Assembly: GCA_033297075.1 (NCBI GenBank)
Contig: MU858136.1
Location: 1-64,000, forward strand
Direction: 5' to 3'
DNA length: 64,000 nucleotides
Source of the DNA: Rhypophila decipiens
Lineage: Eukaryota > Ascomycota > Sordariomycetes > Sordariales > Naviculisporaceae
The first letter of the stretch is position 1. Each line of letters starts with the position of its first letter. The notes beneath the pieces are model-generated. The model saw only the letters and a program-made list of their open reading frames with translations, was not told the DNA's origin and ran no database searches. Position numbers and translations under genes: made by a program. Below, piece by piece: positions 1 to 10,406 of the stretch.

Positions 1-150
1 TTGCAGAAGGTTCTGATAACTTCTGTAATTTGAGCTCCTTTTTAGGAACGGTTTGGCCGAGTGGTATGGTTCTTGGCGCTCGCCGTCACTGTAAGACCTA
101 TTTGCTTATCCTGCTAGGGCGTAACGGGGGATCTTCGAACGCGTATATAT
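1..150 (+). repeat. tRNA-like SINE-type repeat, copy A (cut by window edge)
   Basis: Bases 1-90 are identical, in inverted orientation, to 44161-44250, and the wider region is recognisably related to 44789-44900. The stretch near position 52 reads like a pol III A box (TGGCCGAGTGG). About 60-70 nt further on is a weak B-box-like stretch (TTCGAAC). This is the layout of a tRNA-derived SINE head, but no cloverleaf closes, so it is not a functional tRNA gene. The 5' end probably lies left of the window. tRNA origin is an inference; the repeat itself is seen directly. Confidence 0.6.
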
Positions 151-939
151 AGTCCCCTTGATGCGTATTTTCAATCCTCCTCACGCGTAATAAAGATCTC
201 CCCGAGGCATATATACAGTTCCATTGATGGATGTTTTCAGTTTGTTAGAACAACGAACCGGCGAATGAAATAGCGAGTGGGATATTTCGTAGTCGCGGCG
301 GCTCCGTACCCGGCCTTCGGCGGACTGTTCGGAATCCCGAACAGTCCGACTGGCCAGTCGGAAACCCCGTGACTGCGTTGCTCTACTTATACGGTCAGAA
401 TCCCTGTATTCTATGATGTTTTTAGACAGACTCATGAGCACCAGGATCACCAGTTACTGTATGCCACCACGGCTGGCAGCCCGATCCTACGTTCGTTGAC
501 GTTGAATTCAATCTTTGAGCCAAGCCAACACTGGTCTGTTCTTAGAGAGGGTTGTCGACATTGTGGCCAGACCATCACGCGTCATGGCCAGTCTGTTTTA
601 TGATAGTTCCGCCGCCGAGGACATGGCCCATGGAAGATGCAGCGCACGAACTTGGCAATACATAGACCTGTGCTGGCCCCACACGGTCAGATGGATTTCG
701 TAGACCAATTCACACATTCATCCATGCTCAAGCTGCCGACCATTGTTATAAGCTGGGTTGAGCAAGACCTGGGGTTAGTGGTACGTGTCCTGAAGCACGG
801 CCACAAACTGAGAGCGTCGACAACATCCAGACTATGATGAGTACATCAATGAATAAAGTGATTTTGTAGCCAAGGGTATCAAACTATCAAAAAGAAACAA
901 AATACCAAAACCCAACGTGTCCATAACACGTCATTAACC
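151..939. other. Gene-free left flank
   Basis: No convincing coding region. It contains an imperfect duplication (units about 141-175 and 207-241, sharing the pattern of TATATA, AGT-CC-TTGATG and GT-TTTTCA) and a perfect 12-bp hairpin at 321-348. Short open frames here have no recognisable protein features. Confidence 0.5.
321..348. repeat. Perfect 12-bp inverted repeat (hairpin)
   Basis: The arms CGGACTGTTCGG and CCGAACAGTCCG are exact reverse complements separated by the 4-nt loop AATC. A second short palindrome (ACTGGCCAGT) follows immediately. There is no U-tract and no adjacent gene, so a role as a terminator is not supported. It could be a symmetric binding site or part of a repeat. 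Confidence 0.6.
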
Positions 940-2080
940 TTATAACTGATAACCACCATACGGTTGCTGCTGCTGATATTGCTGAGGCTGTTGCCCCGAC
1001 GGCACCTGTATGACCTGATAGACCTGGGAAGGGGGTAAAGGCGTAGCAGACAACTCATATCTTTGCAAACCGTGGCCTTGTACTCCCTCCACGCCGAGTT
1101 CCGCCCTCTCACCCACCACTAGTGGTTTACTCTCTGCCTTTTCCCCGGTCGCCGGGTCATATTGGCGTCCATAAAGCTCACTCTCAGCCATAGTCCCCAT
1201 GACAGCTGTCCCGTCTGTTTCTTGTTTTCTCTTTCGCTGTCCTTTTCTTCTGATAAAGTAGACCACAAGCCCAATGAGTACCAGCGCGATAAACCCACAG
1301 CCGGCTCCGATACCTGCTTTTGCGCCTGTTGAGAGCCCGCCGCTTTCTGCTTTTGGGGCTGTCGGGTACTCAAGAGCGTAGATTCGGTATTGGATGGCGT
1401 AGATCATGTCCGTGGCGGTGGAGATGGGCTTATCGGTTGGGAGGCCGGTGGGCTGGTGGGGTGAGGATGCTGTTATTGTAACTTCTGGGGCAGGAAAAGG
1501 AGCGCTCAGTTGGGTCGCGCAGACGGGGATGATTCCGAGGTCTTTGGTTGCGGTCATGCCCCTGGACAAGAACGATGAGGTTAGCTGCTGGCAGTATATT
1601 TCCAAGGAGACGGCTGGTGATAGAGAGGACTTATTACATGGGACAGCAGCCCGTGGGCCCGTTACTGACGTAGTCTTCTGGACACCCGGAGACACTATTT
1701 GGCGTCCCACCACCTCTCGCTGCCAACTTGAAGGCCCCGAGTCCACTAGCATTAGGTACTCCTGGTTCCCAAGCTATGTGAATGAGGTCAAAACGCGTGG
1801 TCTCCGGAGCCGTGGTAGAACTCCCAGCAGTCGCAATCGAGGTCGTGTTCGAAGTCAAGGTCGTGGAAAGCGAGATGGAGATTGAATCGGTTGTCATACC
1901 TGGCGACGGCGGCGCCGTCATGGTCGCAAGGACGTACGACGACGGGCAGCAGTCCGGCTTCTCTGGGAGACACCCAATGACAGGCGCCCAGAGGTAGGCC
2001 GTCGAGAGGTCGAACAAGGTCCATGCTGCCGTTGAACATGATCCTGTCACGATGGGGCCAGAGCCCGTCCAAGCACCCAT
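940..2080 (-). CDS. Single-pass membrane protein with Cys-rich ectodomain, 5' end uncertain
   Basis: Two exons, 2080..1638 and 1561..940, joined by a 76-nt intron (donor GTAATAAG, branch-like CTAAC, acceptor CAG), give 354 aa. The N-terminal half is a Ser/Thr-rich ectodomain with cysteine clusters (CCPSS, and GCPEDY followed by CCPMG). A glycine-rich stretch leads into one transmembrane segment at about residues 231-252, followed by a basic stop-transfer (RRKGQRKRK) and a Gln/Pro-rich cytoplasmic tail. This architecture is common in Pezizomycotina wall-sensor-like or unknown surface proteins. The first ATG shown has no signal peptide. A CAG acceptor lies just upstream of it, so an upstream exon carrying the signal sequence is likely but could not be placed. 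Function unknown. Confidence 0.6.
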
Positions 2081-2879
2081 TTTCTGTGTTTTCTGTCTTG
2101 TTGTGGTCCGTGGATACTTTACTGAACAAGCAGGTAACACTCTGTACGTTGTGTGATGTCGTCGACTGACCTGAGGGGTAGTTGGGACGACGTCTTCAGT
2201 TCAGCTGAAGCTCGCCAAGAAAAACAGTAGGTGGAATCTGGTAAATGCGTATGCAATATTTCGAATCGGGCTTGGCGTTTTCTTCATGTCGAATAGGGGC
2301 ATCTCGTTGACGCCACCAGGATGCACTCGTTATCACTCCTGGGATTGGGTTTCGAGGCAGAAGGAGCCAATCGGACATGATCATTGGCGTTAGCAAGCCA
2401 TGGGTCTTTGCTGCTTGAGTGAAGGTTCTCGGTGAAGTCAACAGAATACGGATATCTACCCCATGGTGAAGCGAGCAGGAGGCTGTAACTCAACAGGTAA
2501 AGACGTCAGGACGAGTAGATCTCAGTAGCATAAAGTCCTAAGAGGCTGCCTGTAGAATGTGCTGAGTATGTATTCAAAACCAGTCAAGCCCGGGCATCCG
2601 AGGTTGAAAACATTGAAGAGAGAGACTAAAACTGTTAATAACCATAAACCAACCAAATAAAGACTGGCCAGCAAAGCCGTCTGGGCCACTTGAACCACCA
2701 AGACCCATAAGTAACCTACCATGAACGTCCACCATCTAAGAGCGCAGAATTACAACTGACCACCTGTCACCTCATCATCATGGTTAAAGACCCCAGCTTC
2801 CTTCTCTTCCCACCCCAAACGACGTAAACCCTGTCACAATTGCCCTCTCGTTTCCAGTAACTCGACCTCTAAGATCAGC
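2081..2879. other. Intergenic, possible missing first exon of the upstream gene
   Basis: No separate gene seen. It should contain the promoter and probably the 5' exon of the 940-2080 minus-strand gene, but no single signal-peptide exon with matching splice phase stood out. A short hydrophobic frame at 2522-2722 (minus) is unconvincing. Confidence 0.4.
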
Positions 2880-4117
2880 CTACAGAACTGCTGCGAACCC
2901 AACAACTCCCAGACCGACTAACACAGCCCAGAACGCGACCCCCTTACCCAGAAAGCGCTCTCCAGCACCGTTATCTTTCTTCCCGTCTCCATCGCCATTA
3001 TCGACCGCCTTGCTGGTAGTATTCGGGGCCTGGACACACGACAGCCATCCAGCTGAATCATGGACCGTCGAAGCAGTACCGTTGCTGCCCTCGCCAAAGT
3101 GCGTCCAAGTCAACAAGATAGGCCAGACAAAGTCCTGAGCTGCCTTGATCGAGTCGGTATCATCCTTGTTCTTGACTGGTGCTGAGCCGGCCGCGAAGAA
3201 AGACATTCTGCCCGTGTTGGTCTCGGAGTCGGTTACGGGGACGATTTCTGCTCATCCAGCAAGGACAACCCATCAATGGTTAGCATGTTTGCGTTTTCTT
3301 TTAGATTTCGCCAAATCAAAACATCCTTGTCGCTTGTCTCCTGATAAGGGGCAAAAAGGGGCATGTGGGGCGGTGTAAACAAACCGAGCAAAACAAACAA
3401 ACAGACTCAACCACAAACGATCCCAAGCAAGCAAGACCAAACAGTAAAAAGGAAAGAAGACAAAGGGGCAAACATACCGAACGCACTGCCCCCACCATGG
3501 CTATTAAACCCCCCATCATTCACACAAGCAGTCGGCAGTTCCAGATCCTGGCACCGTCCGGCCCCCTGCCCCTGAACAACCGTCCCAGCGCTCTGATTCC
3601 TCGCCGTCACGCCAGCAACCTGGATAGCCTGGATACACGCATCTCCCAAATAGTTCCCACAACTCCCATTATCGGCAACTTCCCCATCATCCTGGTTGTT
3701 CACACCCCCGGTAAACACAATCCCGCAAACCATCCAGTCGTTTTCGTTGAATTCTGCAAAGCCACCGTCGGGCGGGATAAGGGATATGCGTGTTGCTTGG
3801 AAAAATTGGTCTTTGGGGATGGTGTTGTCCGCTGAGTGGGTCAAGGGGACGTCGGTTGTTAGGTGGACGGCGAGGGACCAGCCTTTGACTGTCTTGCCGG
3901 TTGCGTCGGATGAGGAGGCCGGCTGGGAGAGGTCATAGCCTGTTATGGTGAAGGTGTTGTCGGAGCTGGGGTTTGAGGTTAGGGACGAGAATCTGTCGGG
4001 GGGTAGCGAGAAGGGGGCTTGGGCGTTGAGGTCGCCGCCTACAAAGGACTGGGCGGTTGTAAAGTGAAAGAGGAGAGGGAGGGAAGAGAGCCAGAGTCGA
4101 CGACGATTGGGGGCCAT
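2880..4117 (-). CDS. Secreted GPI-anchored protein of unknown function
   Basis: Two exons, 4117..3478 and 3247..2880, give 335 aa. The intron is long for this window (230 nt; donor GTATGT, CTAAC branch-like motif, acceptor CAG) and the junction reads SAFE-IVPVTD. A signal peptide spans about residues 1-23. The mature part has paired cysteines (SCGNYLGDAC; RCQDLELPTAC), and after a charged, low-complexity Asp/Gly/Lys stretch the C-terminus ends in a hydrophobic tail (about 20 residues, ending GFAAVL) typical of GPI-anchor signals. It would act at the plasma membrane or cell wall. I do not recognise the family. Confidence 0.7.
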
Positions 4118-6057
4118 GGTGGATGGTTTTCTGGTAGTTGATCGAGAATGTTGGTTAGGAAAGCTGGTGTTGGTCTGGTTTGCAGCCTGGGTGATACAAA
4201 CAGGTGGGATTTAGAAGCAGGTTGAAGGGTTTATGACATTGAAGACTGATATGAGGACAAGGTCGTGCCAGGGCGGCTGGAATAACGATACGAATCCTAT
4301 GGGCCAACCAAGATGACCCGTTGACGAGTAAGAAATCACAAACTTTGGTCAATGGAGATAAAAATAGCAAGACTCGCCAACATCACACACTGAACGAGTA
4401 ACCCGACATGTCCACAAGTCATGCGCTACAAGTCGATGACGACGCCTACAGCATCAAAGGCGCGCTAGCACCGTCCAAGTAAAAGTAACACGCATCGTGG
4501 CAAACACGGTGCAAGCTTCCGTGAGACCGCTGCGTGATACAGCAAGCCAGTTCACGACGGCCTGGCTCGACTTGAGTACCTCGCGCGAGACCCCCGCAAA
4601 ACCATCGTAGCACAACATTAACGTTCCCGGCAGTTGGAACGGCGCAGACCAGCGTCTGGGACCAAGGCGTTGGTTGCAGCCCTTGTACAGCCGCGTACCT
4701 GGTCGGCGAAAACGAAACTGGACACTAGCAGGTCAAGTTACTCCTGACCGGCGTAAAGGTTCAGCAGCGTCGACCAAGGTCCAACGTCTAACCTCTAGCT
4801 TGGAAGCCGGGCCCAACCTGGGCCATCCATCATCGGAAGACACGTTGTTCGAACAAGAGATGAGCGCGTACCCGGTTGCTCGTGATTCTCTAGAATCCTC
4901 GTTCGAGCAAGGCGAGGTTAGCCCTTCTGGTCTACCGCATGTCTATGTCAGCATGCGAGACGGCATATGCCTGTTTTCTGTGCTACCTCTTCGAAAATGT
5001 TGTATATTTGAGGATTCCTATTTCTTGCTATTCCGTGAGTATACAACTTGTCGGCCAAAGACGAGGAGCTAGCCCGAGATAATGCCAAAGCCTTGTGGAA
5101 GGAACGTCGGGGAACGGGGGTAACTTGTCGCGAGAGTGGTTCAGTATCAGTCAGTGGCTATCGGTATAGGACGGGGAGGATTCGAATCCCCGATCGAAAT
5201 GGAATGCATCCGTGCTCGGTAATGTCTCGGTCGGTATTCTATTACGATTGAAGCATTGTTAGCTCAGAGCCAAAGAAGGAGGTAAAATCCGTGGATGAAA
5301 CAGCGTTGTACCTCTGAGAGAAAAAAGGGGTTGTGTTGACATGGATTCCAGAGTTGGCAGCTCGGCAAGTTCCGATGGTTTCTGTCGTCAATTGCGCCCG
5401 GGGCCCGTTAGGGGATTGCGCTGGCCACGCTGTTTCGTGGCGTACCGTGATCATCTTATTCATGGCAATTGCCGGTCAGAAACAAGTTGACAACAATTTA
5501 CCACGGTAGAAGAGCGCCCGTAAGTCCAGCAACGTACACTCGTTGTTTGGTTGAAGTCGACTTTTAGGTTCGGAGCCGTCGAAAGCCCCGCCCCACGTCG
5601 CTCCGGGGACGCGGGGTCCCGGGGAACGGTTGTCCCGCTTCGAGGACCTTCGCAGGCCCCGCTAAAAGTGAACATTGAAACACCTTCATGCATCAAACAT
5701 CACACGTTACGGCAAGACCATAGGTGCTTTTTGGTATATAGTTTATTAAAGTATTCTACATGCCATGCTCAAATTACTCCCATGATCGCCTCTCAAAAGA
5801 CTGAACGCCGGGCCGTGTTCCCACCAACATATGAACAATGGTGATACATCTTGGGTCTGTTGTACATATGACCAGAACCACGATCAAAACCGCAAAGGAA
5901 AACGAGCGCGAGAGCGACAGTACCGAAAAAGAAGCATTCATGATGCCAGATTATCCAAATTGCAGAAAAAAGGAAATATGGCGGAGAGAGAGACAAGAAG
6001 CATGTCCAGCAAAGAACCGAGGTATATACAAAACGACCAGCCAAAAGTCGCGCTTTC
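4118..6057. other. Long intergenic region, nothing recognised
   Basis: Almost 2 kb between the GPI protein promoter and the 3' end of the GH76 gene. Open frames (for example 4674-5072 plus) lack start context, composition or motifs of real proteins. A B-box-like GGATTCGAATCC at about 5179 has no accompanying A box or cloverleaf. A GC-rich stretch lies at 5575-5660. Confidence 0.4.
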
Positions 6058-7562
6058 TTAATCAGCAAAGCTCATCCATCCCCAAGTGCCTATGCCACCC
6101 ACAAGGACCATAATCGTGAGAATGGCCGCCCCCGCACGGTCCGCCCCCGTGATAGGCTTGTGATCCTCGAAATTAGGACCTTTCGAGTTCACACCAGCCT
6201 CATAGTCGCCACGACTTATACCGCCCGTCTCGTTTGTCGCCGGCGGATCCGCGTACTCGATCAACAGACTCGACACGGCAGCCAACACGCTCATAGCCTC
6301 TCCTGCGCCTGTCGTGTGATCCACCACGGGATCGACGAACTCTCCCTTGCTCCAGTAGAAGCCACATCTCCTGCCCGTCGGTGGTCCGGTACACTGCTTC
6401 ACTGCTGCTTCTGCCGAGGTTCGCAACGTCTTTAGGATCTTCTCCTTGGTGAATGGCGCCAGCTGCGTGACGACGCTGAGCCAGCGGGCCGTGTATCCCT
6501 TGAACGTCAACATATCAGCCGTGCAGCCGCCGTGACCTTCACAGGGAACTTCAAAGGCGACGCCGTCCTTGAAGAAGAAGCGGAGAATTCCGTCAACAAG
6601 CTTGTCGGTGCGGACCTCCCACTTTGCCCGCGTAGAGCCCGTAGTGTAGTTGTACATGAAGGCCGAGCCATGAGCAAGCAGAGCGGCATTGTAGCTGAAC
6701 TGGGCCTTGTTGACGTCGGTGCAATTGTGGCCGACGTGTCCTCCGTCGTAGACGTCCCAGGTCTCGTGGTTGATGTAGCCGACGTCCCAGAGCCACTGGA
6801 AGGTCTTGTCGGCCCAGTTGAGGTATGTATCGTTCTTGGTGTAGCGAGCCAGGCGAGCGCCGAGGTTGAAGAAGCAGGCATTGGCGATGGTGTTCTTGTA
6901 GTCGTATCCCGTGTTGGCGAGCGGGATCTGCCAACGCAGCCCGCCGCCGCATGTGTCGTCGTGGCGCTCCGGGGAGGCCTGGGTGTGGAAGACGGCCTGT
7001 GCGAGGGCGAGCCATTGGGGCTGGTCATCGGGTGGGTTGGGGAACTTGTTCTCGGCGGCAAGCATGGCCGACATGCCCCAGAAACCTTGATCGTCGTTTC
7101 CGAGCGAGGCTGTGTGGTTCGGCGGCATGTAGTCAAAGTTCGGTCCGGTCTGATGAAGCATGCCCTGCTCGATTACGTGGTTATACGACGGGTCGCCTGT
7201 CAGATGCCAATAGTCGATATAAGTGCCCATCATGGCGCCGCCTTCCCACCAGTAGTAGTCGCCCAAGCCGTCATCGGGGGGCCCAGGGAGAATGCCGGGA
7301 ATCTTGCCCGTTTGGTTGCCTTCGTAGAATGTCATCAGGTCATAGGCGAGTGTGGATGCTGCATTTTTTATTTCCTCTGTTGATGGGGAAAAGGCGTCGG
7401 TCAGTAAGTTTCTGAGATGATCCGACGCGGTGAAGATGGGAGCCGCCACTTACCAACTGTGTCAATCTTGTAGTACTGCGCTTGAGCCCCTGAAAGTAAA
7501 CAACTCCCAGCAATGAGAGCTGAGGCCAACACCCGGCCTCCCAAACTCCGTGATACGGCCAT
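6058..7562 (-). CDS. GH76 endo-1,6-alpha-mannosidase-like cell wall protein (DCW1/DFG5 family), GPI-anchored
   Basis: Two exons, 7562..7454 and 7376..6058, with a 77-nt intron (GTAAGT donor, CAG acceptor) give 475 aa. A signal peptide lies at about residues 1-28. The GH76 fold signatures include DYYWWEGGAMMG at about residues 76-87 and the catalytic Asp pair D131-D132 in GNDDQGFWGMSAMLA. Several N-glycosylation sequons are present. The last 25 residues are hydrophobic (ILTIMVLVGGIGTW), fitting a GPI signal. In yeasts, Dcw1/Dfg5 act at the plasma membrane, trimming GPI glycans so that wall proteins can be cross-linked to glucan; the same role is inferred here. Length matches the family. The exon 1 start is set by the signal peptide, which the longer open frame in exon 2 alone would miss. 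Confidence 0.92.
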
Positions 7563-9228
7563 CTTTGCGGGCAAAAAATCACCAAATATTCCAAGTCTGC
7601 AATTCCAATCGAATTCCTTTACTGGCCCGACTCGAGAATGTTGTCCAATTGAGTCGCGAGCGATGGGGCGATAATGTGTCAATCACTGAATGAACTCGGA
7701 CGTGGCAAGCGACGTGGAAAATCCGGAAAAGGGGTATAACGGGGCGATAAAGCACAGAATGAAACTAAATGAACAAACAGAGCGAAACGACGTGGAAATG
7801 ATGGAAAAAAACGAGTGACAGGTCGATTGACGTTGGGTTGTTGATGATTCACCGGCGCAGCGCCACCATCGGAATAGCGGACTGGTGTTGTGTGAGGTCA
7901 GACTGGACGACGACACTTGCTCACTTACAGCAAGAGGAGAGAAAGAGAGAAGAGGGAAAGACCAGGGAAAACGAGGAGGAAAGCATGGTTTCCACCCTCG
8001 ATGACGCGAAAAAGGGGTCTTGGTACGGAGCCCATCGTTCTGGGCGCTCGTCTGGAGAGTCTTGGAGTCTTGGAATATCTTGGCCGTCTGGGCAGTCGAG
8101 GGGCGGTGCAGCGGTGTCCAAGACTTTTTTCACCAAACGAAAACGATCTCCCTGAAAGCTGGCACGCCGGCCCACTGTTGAGGGTGCCCACTTCTTGGAA
8201 GCTTGGCGGCGTTACGCCAGAGATTGGCCGTTCAATGCACAAAGGTGAAAGACAAAAAACATCACCAACTGGCCGTCAAGTGACGGCGAGGGTTCAAGAG
8301 CCAGAGGCCGGTCTGGGCTTTTGGTTGGCAGCGGAGAAGGTCTGGGCAAAACATTGGCATTGGCGCCGAGAGGTGCCCACCAACCGTTGACGAGTTGTTT
8401 GCCAATGTAGGATTACGCGGCCTGGCGGCGTTTAAGGAGCTCTGAGAATACAAACAAGATGAAAGATTTGTTGATGGCGATAAATAAAATGAAAGAACCA
8501 ATTGATCAACAGTGGTAAAGGCACCTCAGGCAGTTGGTGAGCATAACGATATATGAACTGGAAAGGTTCCAATCGCTGTCCACGGAGCACCATTCTTCAT
8601 GCTCGCTTCAGAGTTGAGGAGAGCATTTTAGCAGGCCATGCGCTAAAGATTCAGGGGGTTATCCCACTTTTGGCCCACAAAATGGGAGGTCGAACTGGGG
8701 AAGGAGGGATTCATCTGCGCCAAGACTACACTAGCGTCTTTTCTTGGCTCCACTGGCTTCATTTCCGGGCCACTGTTTCCAGCTGGGGAGGGAAGCAACG
8801 ACTTGTACGATCGCACACCCTTCTTCTTGGATGGATTTCTTGTCGATGGACATGGAGAATTCCACTCTGGTTTCGATCGGTTTCTTTGCCCAGGTCCCGG
8901 CACCGCTTCTTAGCTGCCGAGTTTGACACCATCTCCCGGCTTGGCGGGACCGGACGGTTTGTGATGCCTTTTCTTCTCCGGCAGTTCGTCTGATCATGGC
9001 TCAGCGAAAATGATGACAACAACATTGACAGGTGCAAGGCACATTCACACTTCCATGGGATCATTACAGTGCACAAGGAAGGACGCGGGCTCGTCATTTG
9101 CTTTATTTCTTTTTCCTGCGCACTACCCAGAATCTACCTAGTTGTTGGCCGTCTTGTCGTTGTAGTAGTGTATCTATTCCCGATTGTCAGCTTTCCTGTT
9201 CAACTCATCATGCCCAGCTCGGGTCATG
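7563..9228. other. Intergenic, promoter of the GH76 gene; otherwise nothing recognised
   Basis: Contains purine-rich GAGA/GGAAA runs around 7930-7985. Open frames on both strands here (for example 7917-8390 and 8553-8993) overlap one another and show no recognisable protein character. Confidence 0.4.
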
Positions 9229-9735
9229 TCAACTCACCGTCTGGTCAGCACAGCCGGAAGGCGTCTGGTAGGCGTAGGCGCCCGTGTTGATAAACAGCTG
9301 CTGGTTCTTGCACACCAGCCAAGCAGCCGTGTTCTGTCTCTTGACGCTGGGCACGCTCCACGCCACAGTATCGCCCTGGAAATTGAAGGTGCCAAAGGGG
9401 TTCTTGGTCGTGTTGAACCACGTCGACAGTGTCCTCGGCGGGTTGGCCTTGTCCGCTGGCTCCTCTACCCACATGTACAACGGCGGGTTGGCCACCTTGT
9501 TGACCAGCTGTCCGTCGACAATGTTGAACTGGCCTGCCGTGGTGTACGAGTCGAGGATGGCGATGCCCGGGACGTTGGCCGGCTTGGTCTGGAGGTACTT
9601 GTGGTAGTTTGGCGACGCAACGGCTCGGATCCAGAGGTTGCCCGTCTGGAGTTCGCGCGGTGTTGGCACGCTGGTTTGGGCAATGGTTGATGGCGCGCCC
9701 GTCAAGAGGGCGGCAAGGAAGAGAAGCTTGACCAT
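9229..9735 (-). CDS. Small secreted protein, fungal lipocalin-like/unknown family
   Basis: ATG at 9735 begins a clear signal peptide (MVKLLFLAALLTGAPSTIAQ). The mature protein of about 150 aa contains a repeating beta-strand pattern, ending with WLVCKNQQLFINTGAYAY and GCADQT, a C-terminal signature of a common small secreted family in plant-associated ascomycetes (function unknown). Read straight through, the frame stops at 9229 and gives 168 aa. The last codons contain a perfect donor (GTGAGT), so an intron to an acceptor near 9138 may replace the final residues with a few others, ending at 9123. An upstream in-frame ATG at 9789 is less likely because it buries the signal peptide. Confidence 0.7.
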   Translation of the reverse strand: MVKLLFLAALLTGAPSTIAQTSVPTPRELQTGNLWIRAVASPNYHKYLQTKPANVPGIAILDSYTTAGQFNIVDGQLVNKVANPPLYMWVEEPADKANPPRTLSTWFNTTKNPFGTFNFQGDTVAWSVPSVKRQNTAAWLVCKNQQLFINTGAYAYQTPSGCADQTVS

Positions 9736-10226
9736 GTTGATGAGTATTCCTTTTCTTTCTCCTAACCTTTGGTATTGTTGTCTTTTCACACGATTTCAAG
9801 CAAATATCAGTGTAGCAGCACCTGGCTATATCACCGAACGACCAAGAATGCGGTATATAAACACCTGCAATCACTCCTCCTTCGGCGAAATAGCGCCATT
9901 CCCATCGACACATGACGAGACGTCTGCAAAAGTTGACGGGTTAATATTAAAGCCAATCAATTTGCGGGGAGCCAGTCTTGAACGGCGCACAGAACTCCGA
10001 CATTTTGGGCAAGCAGTGGTCCATCCTCCGCATTTTATAAAGGACAGTTCATATAAGTCGGTGGTTTCTCCGGCACTGAGCCGCAACCGAGTGTTTGGAG
10101 CCGGGTAAATGCTGGGCATCCGCTGCCAGTTGTTCACATCGCAGTCAATCATGCAAGATCAAGCTGCGGAACTTCTCAAAGAAGTATCTAACATGTTCAA
10201 TGACAGATGATCAATGAAGTGCCTCG

Positions 10227-10270
<44 letters not shown>

Positions 10271-10406
10271 GCAGGTTCAACATTGGGTCAGCTTGTTCAG
10301 CTTGCCACACCAACCGAAATACTGGACAGCTTCATCATATCTCGATTACCGCTCCATCCTGCTTTGAGTCTCAAACTAATTCTTCCCAAAGCTTCCAGAT
10401 GGTCAC
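9736..10406. other. Intergenic with a GTT microsatellite
   Basis: Holds the promoter of the small secreted protein and the 3' flank of the oxidoreductase. The only notable structure is the trinucleotide run at 10226-10271. Confidence 0.5.
10226..10271. repeat. (GTT)n trinucleotide microsatellite
   Basis: About 15 uninterrupted GTT units (AAC on the other strand), roughly 135 bp beyond the stop codon of the oxidoreductase gene, so probably in its 3' untranslated region. Likely length-polymorphic between strains (inference). Confidence 0.9.

Noticed and set aside
2522..2722. Hydrophobic 66-codon frame as the missing signal exon of the 940-2080 gene
   Set aside because: Too hydrophobic throughout and it reads to its own stop without a donor in suitable phase.
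5140..5210. B-box-like GGATTCGAATCC suggesting a tRNA or SINE
   Set aside because: The T-arm does not fold with a 7-nt loop, no A box lies at a usable distance, and no acceptor stem can be formed.
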